From assembly GCA_016704465.1 (NCBI GenBank), contig JADJAD010000008.1, positions 438,677 through 502,676 of the forward strand: a stretch of DNA of 64,000 bases, read 5' to 3'. This document shows positions 17,810-25,394 of the stretch, in pieces; the stretch's first letter is position 1; each line of letters begins with the position of its first letter. The DNA comes from Gemmatimonadota bacterium (GTDB taxonomy: Bacteria; Gemmatimonadota; Gemmatimonadetes; Gemmatimonadales; Gemmatimonadaceae). The notes under the pieces were generated by a model. It was not told the DNA's origin and searched no databases. It saw only the letters and a program-made list of their open reading frames with translations. The position numbers and the translations under genes are program-made.

Positions 17810-18453
17810 GCCCGGACTACCGCGGCGCGCGCCGACGCCTGGTGGCGCAACTGCGCGCCGGTGGCATCACCGACGAGGCGGTCCTCAAGGCCGTCGAGGA
17901 AAGCCCCCGTCACCTCTTCGTGCCCACCGGCGTCGGTCACCGCGCGTATGTGGACAGCTCGCTTTCGATCGGGAGCGGGCAGACCATCTCGCAGCCCAGC
18001 GTGCACGCCCGCTACCTGCAGCTGCTGGAGCTCCGCGGGAGCGAGCGCGTCCTCGAGATCGGTACGGGCTCGGGGTATCAGACCCTCCTGTTGTCGAAGC
18101 TCGCGGCCCAGGCCTTCTCGGTCGAGCGGGCTGCCCCGCTCCTCGAGGGCGCGCGCGACGTCCTGAGGACGTGTGGCGTTCGCAACGTCACGTTCCAGCT
18201 GGGCGACGGCACGATCGGCTGGCGCGAGTTCGCGCCGTATGACGCGATCCTGGTGTCGGCGGCCGCGCCCAGCATCCCGCAGCCGCTGCTCGACCAGCTT
18301 GCGGTCGGGGGCAAGCTCCTGATCCCGCTCGGCGAGCGTGACGAGCAGATGCTGACCATGGTGACGCGCCTCCCGGAGCACTTCGAACGACGTGACATCA
18401 TCCCCGTGCGATTCGTCCCGCTCTTGGGCACCCACGGCTGGACATCACCCTAG
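17794..18453 (+). CDS. pcm: Protein-L-isoaspartate O-methyltransferase
   Basis: Methylates isoaspartyl residues in damaged proteins to start their repair. The 219-residue product contains VPTGVGHRAYVDSSLSIGSGQTISQP (family signature), the SAM-binding VLEIGTGSGYQTLLLS, and the post-II motif YDAILVSAAAPSIP. The chosen GTG lies inside the end of surE; the frame is open much further upstream, but that part is a shadow of surE. Coupling with surE is well known in proteobacteria and is seen here too. Confidence 0.93.
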   Translation: MASAVSPDYRGARRRLVAQLRAGGITDEAVLKAVEESPRHLFVPTGVGHRAYVDSSLSIGSGQTISQPSVHARYLQLLELRGSERVLEIGTGSGYQTLLLSKLAAQAFSVERAAPLLEGARDVLRTCGVRNVTFQLGDGTIGWREFAPYDAILVSAAAPSIPQPLLDQLAVGGKLLIPLGERDEQMLTMVTRLPEHFERRDIIPVRFVPLLGTHGWTSP

Positions 18454-18502
18454 TCCGGTGAGAACGGGGGCCCCTCACCGAGTGTCGATCGGAGCGGCTC
18501 AC

Positions 18503-20754
18503 ATGGACGAAGTCACGAAGGATCAAGGCGCCCAGCCCGCTGTGCGCCCCCCGCTGCGTCCCTTCAGCGGACAGCGATCGGAGGGGCAGGGGGCCCTGCG
18601 CCCACAGGGTGGCCGCCGCGTCGCGCTCTCGCCGTTCGCTCGCCCCGCCACGCCGGCGTCCAGTCGCCTCATCCAGGTAGCGCCTTCGTCGCCGTCCGCC
18701 GTGCACCCCGGCAATTCGACTCCCGGGATCGACTGCGCTCCAGATGCCGGAGCTACCTCGGGCTCGAACACCACACCGCCCGGGTCGGGCGTCCAGCTCT
18801 CGCGTGCCTCCGACTCCCCCGAGGCTCTCAAACCCGCGGCGCCTGCCACCTTCGACGCCTCGGTCGCGTCGGCCCACCAGCCATCGCCAGCAGAACGCAT
18901 CGATGCCTCGGAAGAGACCAGCGACCTGGAAGCGCTCGACGTGGATATCGGCATGGATGCGGGCGTTGCCAACACAGTGGCGCAATCCCTTGATCGCGTC
19001 GACGATGCGAGTGCCGAGGGAGGCCCCGAGGTGGCCCGCTCCGCGCTCGACATCTCGACGCTGTCGGGCCGCTCGGGCGAGCGTGCCGCGGCGTCGGACG
19101 ACCTCTCGTTCGACCAGGTGAGGTTCGGGTCGGCCGTATTGCGAGACGAGCCGCGTGCGGCGGCGACCGACATTGGAACGGACACGGGCACGGGCACGGA
19201 CGCCGACTCCATGACGTTGCTCGGCGAGCATCGCCAGCACGACGAGTCCGCCCACGCCGAGACGGCGCACGCCGAGGCTTTGCACGCCGAGGCTTCGCAC
19301 GCCGAGACCACGCACCGAGACCACGCACGGCGAGACCGCGCACGGCGAGACCGCGCACGGCGAGACCGCGCACGGCGAGACCGCGCACGCGGAGACCGCG
19401 CACGCGGAGACCGCGCCCGGCGACAGCGACACAATCCCGGCGTCGTACTCCTCGATCCTCCACGACACCCCAGCGGAACCGGCGCTCAACTCCCCGACCG
19501 AGCATCGGTCGGCGGGCCGCGTTTCCCCGGACATCGCCGACGACGTGCCGAGTGTCGTGGAGCTGAGTGCTTCAGTGTCGGAAGACCTCTCGACACCGGT
19601 CGTGCCGGTTGAGCCGTTCGACCGTCCGAGCGTCGGCGCGCCTCCGAACGATGCGACTCCCACGGGGTTCTTCGACCAGCCTCAGGTCCGCGTCGACTCC
19701 GGGACCGCCAACGACGCCACGGCCGACGAAAAGTTCGTGATCGACGACTCGGCGTACGCATTCGACGATGAGTCGTTTGCCGCAGAAATCCGGTCCGAGG
19801 AGCCCGATCGGTGGAGCATGCCGATCGACACGAGCGCGCACAGCCTCCATGACGCCATCGAGGTCGACCTGCCGGCCGATGCGCCCGTCACGGATTCGCC
19901 CGTCACGGATTCTGCCGTCGCCGTTTCTGACGCCGCCGCAATCGACGCTGTTGGCGCGATCGCCGCCGTCGACCCGATCCACGCGATCGCCGCTGGCGCC
20001 GCTGTCGCCGCTGTCGCCGCTGGCGCCGCTGGCGCCGCTGGCGCCGCTGGCGCCGCTCTCCCCTCTCGACGCCACGGACGCCGGTGACTCCTTGTACTCC
20101 TCAGCGGCTGAGCCGCTGGTGGAGGGTGCACAGGTGGCGTCGGTACGCATGCTCGACGCTGAGCTCTCCGACTTCCGACTGCTTCCCGAGGAGACTCCCG
20201 CTGTCCCCACGCCGATCCCCGGCATCGAGGGGCTGCTCGCCGGAGCCGAGGATGTCGAGGACGGGCTGCAGGCGACGACAGCGCGGACCCACCGCTCGGT
20301 CGACGACGCGATGGACGCCGCGGCAGACGAGTCCGAACACGAGGCTCTGAACGAGACCCTTGGCGAGCCCCTTGGCGAGCCCCTCGGCGAGTCCCTCGGC
20401 CATGATCTCGGTGAGGACTTCGAGGTGGCGTTGGAGCTGGTGGACCTCACGAGCGACGGCGGGGAGGCGTTGCCTGCGCCGATGCAGGAGTCGCGCTTTG
20501 CGGCGGACGAGATCCTCGCCAGCCCCATGTCACCGTCAGCCGAAATCGCGGTGGGCGGGCATGCGGCGCACGCCGAGGCCGACCTGCAGGACTTCGTTTC
20601 GCGCTCCGACGCGCGGGAGCACGCGGCCGCGATACTCGAGGTGGTGGCGCGACGCGTTCGGGGAGGCGACATTGTGCCGTCGATCGATGCCGGCGCGAGC
20701 CCAGAGGCTGTGCTGGCGAGTGTGCTCGCGACGATCCTTTCGCAGCGAGCGTGA
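18503..20754 (+). CDS. Large acidic repeat-rich protein of unknown function, frame broken twice
   Basis: I do not recognise this gene. From the ATG (MDEVTKDQGAQ) it would encode about 750 residues. The N-terminal ~80 residues are Pro/Arg-rich, the rest is strongly acidic and low in aromatics. It has no signal peptide, membrane segment or known motif that I can see. Coding-like frames succeed each other: frame 1 to about 19315, frame 2 from there to about 20050, frame 3 to the TGA. Both breaks fall in tandem repeats. At the first, two bases (gc) are missing between two 15-bp units, after which His-Ala/Gly-Glu-Thr repeats continue in the new frame. The C-terminal ~45 residues (REHAAAILEVVARRVRGGD and ASVLATILSQRA) look like a folded helical domain. 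It sits 19 bases before acyP. A disordered acidic scaffold is one possible reading. Confidence 0.6.
19252..19422. repeat. 15-bp tandem repeat array (Ala-His-Gly/Ala-Glu-Thr units)
   Basis: About 11-12 units of gagaccgcgcacggc and variants. The central units are nearly identical; flanking ones are more diverged (gaggctttgcacgcc and similar). In the corrected frame they read as Glu-Thr-Ala-His-Gly/Ala. A 2-base shortening between units at 19315/19316 breaks the frame. Confidence 0.9.
19989..20058. repeat. 9-bp tandem repeat array (gccgctggc)
   Basis: Seven full units and one partial unit of gccgctggc or gccgctgtc. They read as Ala-Ala-Gly/Val in one frame and Leu-Ala/Ser-Pro in the next. The coding frame of the surrounding protein changes in or right after this array. 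Confidence 0.88.
20359..20418. repeat. 12-bp degenerate tandem repeat (Leu-Gly-Glu-Pro units)
   Basis: Five units related to cttggcgagccc; the first two are identical and the last two diverged. They encode LGEP, LGEP, LGES, LGHD, LGED in the acidic protein. Confidence 0.85.
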
Positions 20755-20772
20755 CGTCATCCCCCTCCACTC

Positions 20773-21048
20773 GTGCCTGTCGTTCACATCGAAGTTGCCG
20801 GCAAGGTTCAGGGACTCGGATTTCGCGGATTTGTCCAGGAACAGGCGCGAATGCTGCAGCTGGCCGGATGGGTGCGAAACCTCTCGTCCGGCAGCGTGGA
20901 GATTGCCGCGTCCGGCACTGAGGAGGCGCTCCGCACGCTCTTGGACGTGGTGCGCATCGGGCCCGAGGGAGCGACCGTGAAGCAGGTGATCACGTTGGTA
21001 CCGCAACCGACGCTGGAGCTGCCGCACCCGTTCACGGTCCTCAAGTGA
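20773..21048 (+). CDS. acyP: Acylphosphatase
   Basis: Small enzyme that hydrolyses carboxyl-phosphate bonds such as acetyl phosphate. The 91-residue product has the family signature with the catalytic arginine in GLGFRGFVQEQA and the catalytic asparagine in GWVRNLSSGSVEI. The first motif is slightly unusual, with Leu where Val is normal (KVQGLGFR). Start is GTG. It overlaps apt by GTGA. Confidence 0.93.
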   Translation: MPVVHIEVAGKVQGLGFRGFVQEQARMLQLAGWVRNLSSGSVEIAASGTEEALRTLLDVVRIGPEGATVKQVITLVPQPTLELPHPFTVLK

Positions 21049-21593
21049 CGGGATCCCGAACCGGAGAGGCGCTGCGGTCGGCCATGCGCGCCGCCGTCCG
21101 GGAGGTTCCCGATTTCCCGAGGCCGGGAATCAACTTCAAGGACATCACTCCACTGCTTGCCGACCGGGAGCTATTCGGGGCCGCGTGCGCCCTGATGGCG
21201 GAGCCGTTTCTCACGGCTGGCATCACCCATGTTGTCTCGATCGAGAGTCGCGGCTTCCTGTTCGGCGCTCCGGTGGCCGTCGCCCTCGGCGCGGGGGTGG
21301 TTCCGGTGCGTAAGCCGGGAAAGCTGCCGTTTCGCACCACGCGTGAAGAGTATGCCCTCGAGTACGGGACGGACGCGCTGGAGGTGCACGACGACGCGCT
21401 GCCCGAGGGTGCCCGCGTCCTGATCGCGGACGATGTGCTGGCGACCGGTGGAACGGCGGCGGCGACCGCTCGACTTGTGCGGCGCGTCGGAGCTGAGGTG
21501 ATCGGGAGCACTTTTCTCATCGAGCTGGCGTTCCTCGGCGGACGCGCAATGTTGCCGCCGCATCGCGTGGAGAGCGCGATCGTTTATACGTGA
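21045..21593 (+). CDS. apt: Adenine phosphoribosyltransferase
   Basis: Salvages adenine with PRPP to give AMP. The PRPP-binding motif VLIADDVLATGGTA is near residue 125, and the N-terminal FPRPGINFKDITPLLAD is typical of APRT. SIESRGFLFGAPVA and VRKPGKLPF complete the active site. It has 182 residues with a GTG start overlapping the acyP stop. It is the last protein gene before the tRNA region. Confidence 0.95.
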   Translation: MTGSRTGEALRSAMRAAVREVPDFPRPGINFKDITPLLADRELFGAACALMAEPFLTAGITHVVSIESRGFLFGAPVAVALGAGVVPVRKPGKLPFRTTREEYALEYGTDALEVHDDALPEGARVLIADDVLATGGTAAATARLVRRVGAEVIGSTFLIELAFLGGRAMLPPHRVESAIVYT

Positions 21594-21681
21594 GCCTTGC
21601 GCGGGGCAGCTCTACCGAGTCGTATCGCGCGCAGCTTTCCCCGCCGATTCTCCGCGGCTTAGATTCCCGGTGTTGATCCTC

Positions 21682-21725
21682 GCCCCCGTAGCTCGGATGG
21701 ACAGAGCAGCGGTTTCCTAAACCGT
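21682..21725 (+). pseudogene. Truncated tRNA-Arg(CCU)-like 5' half
   Basis: A 5' acceptor strand gcccccg, TA, a D-arm (gctc and gagc), and a 5-bp anticodon stem with loop ttcctaa (anticodon CCT) are all present and correctly spaced. After the anticodon stem the T-arm and the 3' acceptor strand cgggggc are absent; instead there is a 7-bp inverted repeat (accgtta and taacggt), then the intact tRNA-Arg starts 28 bases later. It cannot fold as a full tRNA. Confidence 0.7.
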
Positions 21726-21753
21726 TAAGTAAAACACCTAACGGTCTCCGTGA

Positions 21754-21827
21754 GTCCCTGTAGCTCAATTGGATAGAGCGCAAGATTCCTAATCTTGAGG
21801 CTCCCGGTTCGATTCCGGGCAGGGGCA
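21754..21827 (+). tRNA. tRNA-Arg (anticodon CCU)
   Basis: A complete cloverleaf: acceptor gtccctg with caggggc (one G-U pair), D-stem gctc/gagc, anticodon stem caaga/tcttg with loop ttcctaa, 5-base variable loop, T-stem cccgg/ccggg with loop ttcgatt, discriminator A. The terminal CCA is not encoded. The anticodon CCT reads the rare AGG arginine codon. A strong terminator follows 8 bases later. Confidence 0.95.
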
Positions 21828-21835
21828 CCTACGAG

Positions 21836-21868
21836 AAACCCACCCAGAGAATTGGGTGGGTTTTTTTT
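21836..21868 (+). terminator. Intrinsic terminator after tRNA-Arg
   Basis: An 11-bp perfect stem (aaacccaccca with tgggtgggttt), loop gagaat, and a run of eight or more T. This is the clearest rho-independent terminator in the window. Confidence 0.95.
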
Positions 21869-22046
21869 GGTATCGGAACTCGATTCGGCAGATGATGAAA
21901 CACGCTCCGGACACGGCAGTTACCAACCCTTGCCATCATCCAAGCGGAAGCGAGAGCGCAACACGTTACCGCGGTGGCGGAGCGGCGCGTGGGGCCACGG
22001 GCAGGCGATGAACCCGGCTGTAGCCGCAGTGGACTACGACGTGCCG

Positions 22047-22081
22047 TCAAAAGAAGCGGGGCCCCTCCTGAAAGGGGCCCC
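22047..22081 (-). terminator. Intrinsic terminator of the AP2-like gene
   Basis: On the - strand a 9-bp stem (ggggcccct and aggggcccc) with a 6-base loop is followed by gcttctttt. It begins 24 bases after the stop of the AP2-like gene. The stretch between this and the tRNA terminator (21869-22046) shows no gene. Confidence 0.8.
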
Positions 22082-22105
22082 TTCCTGCTACCGTCGCGGA
22101 CGGAA

Positions 22106-22522
22106 TTACCCGCGCTTGGCGTAGATCTCCTTCTCCAGCTTGAGGCGCAGCTTCTTCGCCTCTTCGAGCGCCTCGGCCTTCTTGCGCCCCTTGGCAGGGA
22201 CGTAGAAGCGCTTCTGCTTGCCCGGCTCCGGATTGATCGAGACGATGAAGGCCTGGTGTCGCTTGTCCCACTGCACGCCTGTCACGCCATACTTATTGCG
22301 CCGAGACCGCACCACGACGCGCGCCGTCTGCGGCTTTCCGAGCGACTTTTCGGTCTTGTCGCGCCAGACCAGGGCCTGGGCGAACGCCTTCTTCTTGCCA
22401 CCATGCTTGTTGTCCGAGAACCACTTACGATGCGTCTTGCCTTCGAAGGTGACCTGGACGAACCAGCCGTGATTGTGCTTTTCGGGCTGGTCGATTCGTG
22501 AAATTCCTTTGCGCCTAATCAT
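22106..22522 (-). CDS. Small basic protein with two AP2/ERF-like DNA-binding domains
   Basis: A 138-residue Lys/Arg-rich protein, the only gene on the left arm that runs against the others. Two regions look like AP2-type three-strand-plus-helix modules: residues ~8-55 (GISRID, then GWFVQVTFEGKTHRKWFSD) and ~78-130 (GVTGVQWDKRHQAFIVSI, then a helix rich in Ala/Lys). Bacterial AP2 domains are known from homing endonucleases and phage proteins as DNA-binding parts; no nuclease domain is present here. It has its own terminator and lies 1 kb from the dif site and next to a damaged tRNA. Role unknown: a regulator or nucleoid-type protein is possible. Confidence 0.7.
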   Translation of the reverse strand: MIRRKGISRIDQPEKHNHGWFVQVTFEGKTHRKWFSDNKHGGKKKAFAQALVWRDKTEKSLGKPQTARVVVRSRRNKYGVTGVQWDKRHQAFIVSINPEPGKQKRFYVPAKGRKKAEALEEAKKLRLKLEKEIYAKRG

Positions 22523-22709
22523 GGTAAGTGGTTAAGGGTGAGGGCGCTGGGAAGGATAGCGGAAACCCCAGCGAGGACAAGTCCGCACTTCCTTCAAGCG
22601 GGTGTGCTACACATCTTTAACGCTTGCACACGACGTCGGACGTCGCATTTCTTGCCCCCCAGAAGCCCCTGTGCATGACACGCAGGGCGCAGGGAGTTCC
22701 GTACAACAC

Positions 22710-23366
22710 ATGACGAAAACAGGTGAAGCGGCTCGGCCGCAGCTGGACGAATCGGCCGACTCATTCATGGAGTGGGCGCAGGCCAACGCCCGATCACTCG
22801 GCATCGGCGCCATCGTGATCGCCGCGCTCGGGGCCGGCACGTGGGTCGTCTCCCGGTCCAACGAGACGAAGGCGCTGGCCGCGTCGCGCGCGCTGGCCGA
22901 ATCGCAGCGCAGCGTCGCGTCCGGTAACCTCCCGCTTGCCGCAGCGGATCTCCAGAAGGTGGTGCAGCGATACGGGTCCACGAATGCCGGCGTGCAGGCC
23001 AAGCTGCTGCTGGCGCAAGTGCTTTTCCAGCAGGAGAAGGTGGACGAAGGGTTGAAGCTGCTGGACGAGACCGGCAAGGCAGGGGCGCTCCAGTCGTCGT
23101 TGCACGGACTCCGGGCCGGCGGTCTGGAGCAGGCTGGCAAGCCGGCCGAGGCGGCGGCGGAATATCTCAAGGCCTCCCAAAGCACTTCGCTGTCGTCCGA
23201 GCGTGAGAGCTACAAGGCCGACGCGGCCCGCGCCTTGGTGGCGGCCGGGAAGAAGGATGAGGCGCTGAAGATCTGGCAGGCGATGGCCGATGACCAGGCC
23301 TCGCCGCTGAACAGCGAAGCACGACTGCGCGTGGGAGAGCTCAGCGCAACCGTGGCGTCGAAGTAA
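22710..23366 (+). CDS. Membrane-anchored tetratricopeptide protein (TPR_21/YfgM-like)
   Basis: A 218-residue protein with a short cytoplasmic N terminus, one membrane helix (SLGIGAIVIAALGAGTWVVS, about residues 31-50), and a TPR-rich periplasmic part. Repeats are seen as NLPLAAADLQKVVQRYGS, AKLLLAQVLFQQEKVDEGLK and AADAARALVAAGKKDEAL-like stretches. The layout resembles YfgM, an ancillary Sec-translocon and chaperone-network protein, and related bacterial proteins. The ATG with agggag upstream is chosen; the in-frame upstream extension is not conserved in character. It is the last + strand gene before the terminus gap. Confidence 0.78.
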   Translation: MTKTGEAARPQLDESADSFMEWAQANARSLGIGAIVIAALGAGTWVVSRSNETKALAASRALAESQRSVASGNLPLAAADLQKVVQRYGSTNAGVQAKLLLAQVLFQQEKVDEGLKLLDETGKAGALQSSLHGLRAGGLEQAGKPAEAAAEYLKASQSTSLSSERESYKADAARALVAAGKKDEALKIWQAMADDQASPLNSEARLRVGELSATVASK

Positions 23367-23448
23367 GCCACGCGCGGTTCGGGTTCGAGCCGCGCGCCCC
23401 TCAAGCGTTGAATTCTGGCGACTGCCGCAACGATGCCGCGAAGGTGAC

Positions 23449-23478
23449 AGGCCGAGGCCTCTGGTCCTCGGCCTTTGT
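23449..23478 (+). terminator. Probable terminator at the convergence point
   Basis: aggccgagg and cctcggcct form a 9-bp stem with an 8-base loop, followed by tttgtctt. It lies 82 bases after the last + strand gene and 16 bases before the dif site. Confidence 0.7.
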
Positions 23479-23493
23479 CTTGGTCGCCCAAGA

Positions 23494-23521
23494 ACTACGC
23501 ATAATATGTGTTATGTAAACT
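23494..23521. other. dif: Chromosome dimer resolution site dif
   Basis: Seen directly: an 11-base arm ACTACGCATAA, a 6-base centre TATGTG and an 11-base arm TTATGTAAACT. Known from the family: the second (XerD-binding) arm is identical to that of Bacillus subtilis dif, and the first has the CGCATAA core of E. coli dif. Context: it sits in the only sizeable gap where all + genes on the left meet all - genes on the right, exactly where dif is expected. The AT-rich 28 bp stand out from the GC-rich surroundings. XerC/D recombinases would resolve chromosome dimers here with FtsK. The rest of the gap, 23522-23796, shows nothing I can support. Confidence 0.9.
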
Positions 23522-23796
23522 AGCTCGGTGGGAAACCCTGGGATCCTGTGGAGAAGTCGACTCCCTGCCCGTGGCGTTCGGGTTCGCAAGCCGTTGGTGC
23601 TAGCTGCGTTGGGTGTAGGATTTCCGTGCGTTCGACCCGCCAGTCCGGACCGTGACGCTCGCTGGGCCGTCTCCATGGCTCCGTGGAACGGTCGGACGCT
23701 GCGCCGTGCGACGTCCTGGTCGGAATCCCAGCGCTGCTCGTCGCATCAGGGCGCTACAGCGCGCATGGCGACAGTGGCTCCGAGCAAGCCCGGCGA

Positions 23797-24669
23797 TCAG
23801 AACTCGCCGAGAAACCCCTCGAAGACCACGCGCCCCTCGCCGCGAAGCACCGGCGGCGCGCTCCGCGTACCCTGCCGGCCGGCGGCGCTGGGCGGCGCGA
23901 TGTCGCCGCTCCCCGGGTAGTCCGCGGTCATCGCGGGGACGCGCGCGGTCAGGTCGCGGCCGGAGCGCGTGGTCAGGGCCACCGGGCCGTTCGCGAGCCC
24001 CCAGGCGGTCAGGAGCGCCGCGGTCGCCACGGCACCGGTGCCGCAGGCGAACGTCTCCTCCTCCACGCCGCGCTCATAGGTGCGAATGGTCCAGCTCCCC
24101 TGCGGACCCCTGGACACGAAGTTGGCGTTGGCCCCATCTCGCAACGACGGGAGCAGGCGCAGTTCCCGCCCCCGCCGCTCCACGTCGACGTCCCGCACAT
24201 CGTCAACCAACACCACCAGATGGGGAACGCCGACCCGCGCGTATCCGATTCGACCTTCGTGCGCGATGCGGTCGGTCGAGAAGTCGGACTGCATCTCGGT
24301 GACCGGGACCATGTCGATTTCGGGCCCCCCGTCAGCAAACCGCCCCGTAACGGGCCCTGAGACCGTCTCAAAGGCGAAATCTCCGTGGCCAACGAGACCG
24401 AGGTCGCGTGCGAGACGTGTGCTGCACAGGGCGGCATTTCCGCACATCTCGGCCAGCGAGCCGTCGCGGTTGAAGTACCGCATCATGAACGCCAGGCTCG
24501 CATGCGGCTCGAGAAAGACGACCCCATCGGCGCCGACGCCGGTCCGGCGCTCACACAAGCGGCCGATCACCTCGGGAGTGGCAAGGGAGCCAGCCGGCTC
24601 ACGCATCGCGTCGAAGAAGATGAAGTCGTTCCCCGACCCGCTCATCTTCCAGAATCGCCGGCCCTTCAT
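23797..24669 (-). CDS. dapF: Diaminopimelate epimerase
   Basis: Interconverts LL- and meso-diaminopimelate for lysine and peptidoglycan synthesis. Both catalytic cysteines are visible: MCGNAALCSTRLA (usually CGNGxRC) and FACGTGAVATAAL. The N-terminal KMSGSGNDFIFFD and the RYFNRDGSLAEMCGN segment match the family. The 290-residue product starts at the ATG giving MKGRRFWKM, two bases after the preceding glycosyltransferase stop. The last ~30 residues are a Pro/Arg-rich extension. It is the last gene of the long envelope operon and ends close to dif. Confidence 0.92.
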   Translation of the reverse strand: MKGRRFWKMSGSGNDFIFFDAMREPAGSLATPEVIGRLCERRTGVGADGVVFLEPHASLAFMMRYFNRDGSLAEMCGNAALCSTRLARDLGLVGHGDFAFETVSGPVTGRFADGGPEIDMVPVTEMQSDFSTDRIAHEGRIGYARVGVPHLVVLVDDVRDVDVERRGRELRLLPSLRDGANANFVSRGPQGSWTIRTYERGVEEETFACGTGAVATAALLTAWGLANGPVALTTRSGRDLTARVPAMTADYPGSGDIAPPSAAGRQGTRSAPPVLRGEGRVVFEGFLGEF

Positions 24670-24671
24670 CG

Positions 24672-25394
24672 TCAGAGCCTCCCGGTTATTGCCCACCAGC
24701 GCAGCCGCCAGACCATCCAGATGGCCTCGCGCACGATTCCCTTGGACATCTTGCTCTCGCCCTCCGTGCGATCGACAAAGACGATGGGAATCTCCACGAT
24801 GCGGAATCCGCGTCGCCACGCGCGGAAGCTCATTTCGATCTGAAACGCGTAACCGTTTGATTTCACCTTACTTAGATCGATCGCCTCAAGCACCTTGCGA
24901 TGAAAGCACTTGAAGCCACCGGTCGCGTCGAACAGAGGCAGGCCCGTGACGATGCGCGCGTAGATGTTCGCGCCGTAGCTGAGCAGCAGCCGGTTGATCG
25001 GCCAGTTCACGACCGTGACCTTGCCGTCGCGGTAGCGCGACCCGAGCACGACGTCCGCGTCTCGCGCACTCTCGATGAACTGCGGCAGGTGCGAGGGGTC
25101 GTGCGAGAAGTCGGCGTCCATCTCGAAGACCAGCTCGTAGTCGTGCTCCAACGCCCAGCGAAACCCCGCCAGGTACGCCGTGCCAAGCCCCAGCTTGCGC
25201 GGGCGATGGATCACGTGGACGCGCGGATCGACCTGGATCCGCGCGTCCACCAGCTCTCCGGTCCCGTCCGGCGATCCGTCGTCCACGACGAGCACTTCGA
25301 TGCTGGGGTCCTGCGCGAGCACGGCATCGATCAGACGGAGGATATTCTCGCGTTCGTTATAGGTCGGCACGATAACGAGCGCACGATCAGACAC
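24672..25394 (-). CDS. Polyprenol monophosphomannose synthase-like glycosyltransferase (GT2, DPM1 type)
   Basis: Likely transfers a sugar from a nucleotide sugar to a polyprenyl phosphate at the cytoplasmic membrane face. The 240 residues show the GT2 core: VIVPTYNERENI, LVVDDGSPDGTGEL, EMDADFSHDP (DxD-type metal site), GSRY and the SNGYAFQIEM region typical of DPM1/Ppm1 enzymes. It lacks a C-terminal membrane domain. It overlaps the YfhO-like gene by 8 bases; that protein would be a plausible user of the lipid-linked sugar. Mannose is the usual donor sugar, but specificity is not provable here. Confidence 0.87.
   Translation of the reverse strand: MSDRALVIVPTYNERENILRLIDAVLAQDPSIEVLVVDDGSPDGTGELVDARIQVDPRVHVIHRPRKLGLGTAYLAGFRWALEHDYELVFEMDADFSHDPSHLPQFIESARDADVVLGSRYRDGKVTVVNWPINRLLLSYGANIYARIVTGLPLFDATGGFKCFHRKVLEAIDLSKVKSNGYAFQIEMSFRAWRRGFRIVEIPIVFVDRTEGESKMSKGIVREAIWMVWRLRWWAITGRL

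Noticed and set aside
19252..19422. CRISPR-like array
   Set aside because: Units are only 15 bp, contiguous without spacers and translate as a peptide repeat.
21682..21827. Single tRNA with an intron
   Set aside because: Both copies have their own acceptor 5' strand, D-arm and anticodon arm, so the first is a separate truncated half, not an interrupted gene.
23500..23515. Promoter (TAATAT -10 element) with operator palindrome
   Set aside because: The AT-rich palindrome is fully explained as the core of dif and no gene follows it.
23401..23676. Possible - strand gene spanning the dif site
   Set aside because: The frame crosses dif and a terminator hairpin and has no recognisable feature.
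23528..23920. Possible + strand gene in the terminus gap
   Set aside because: Arg/Ser/Pro-rich, no ribosome-binding site, runs into the end of dapF on the other strand; looks like chance.
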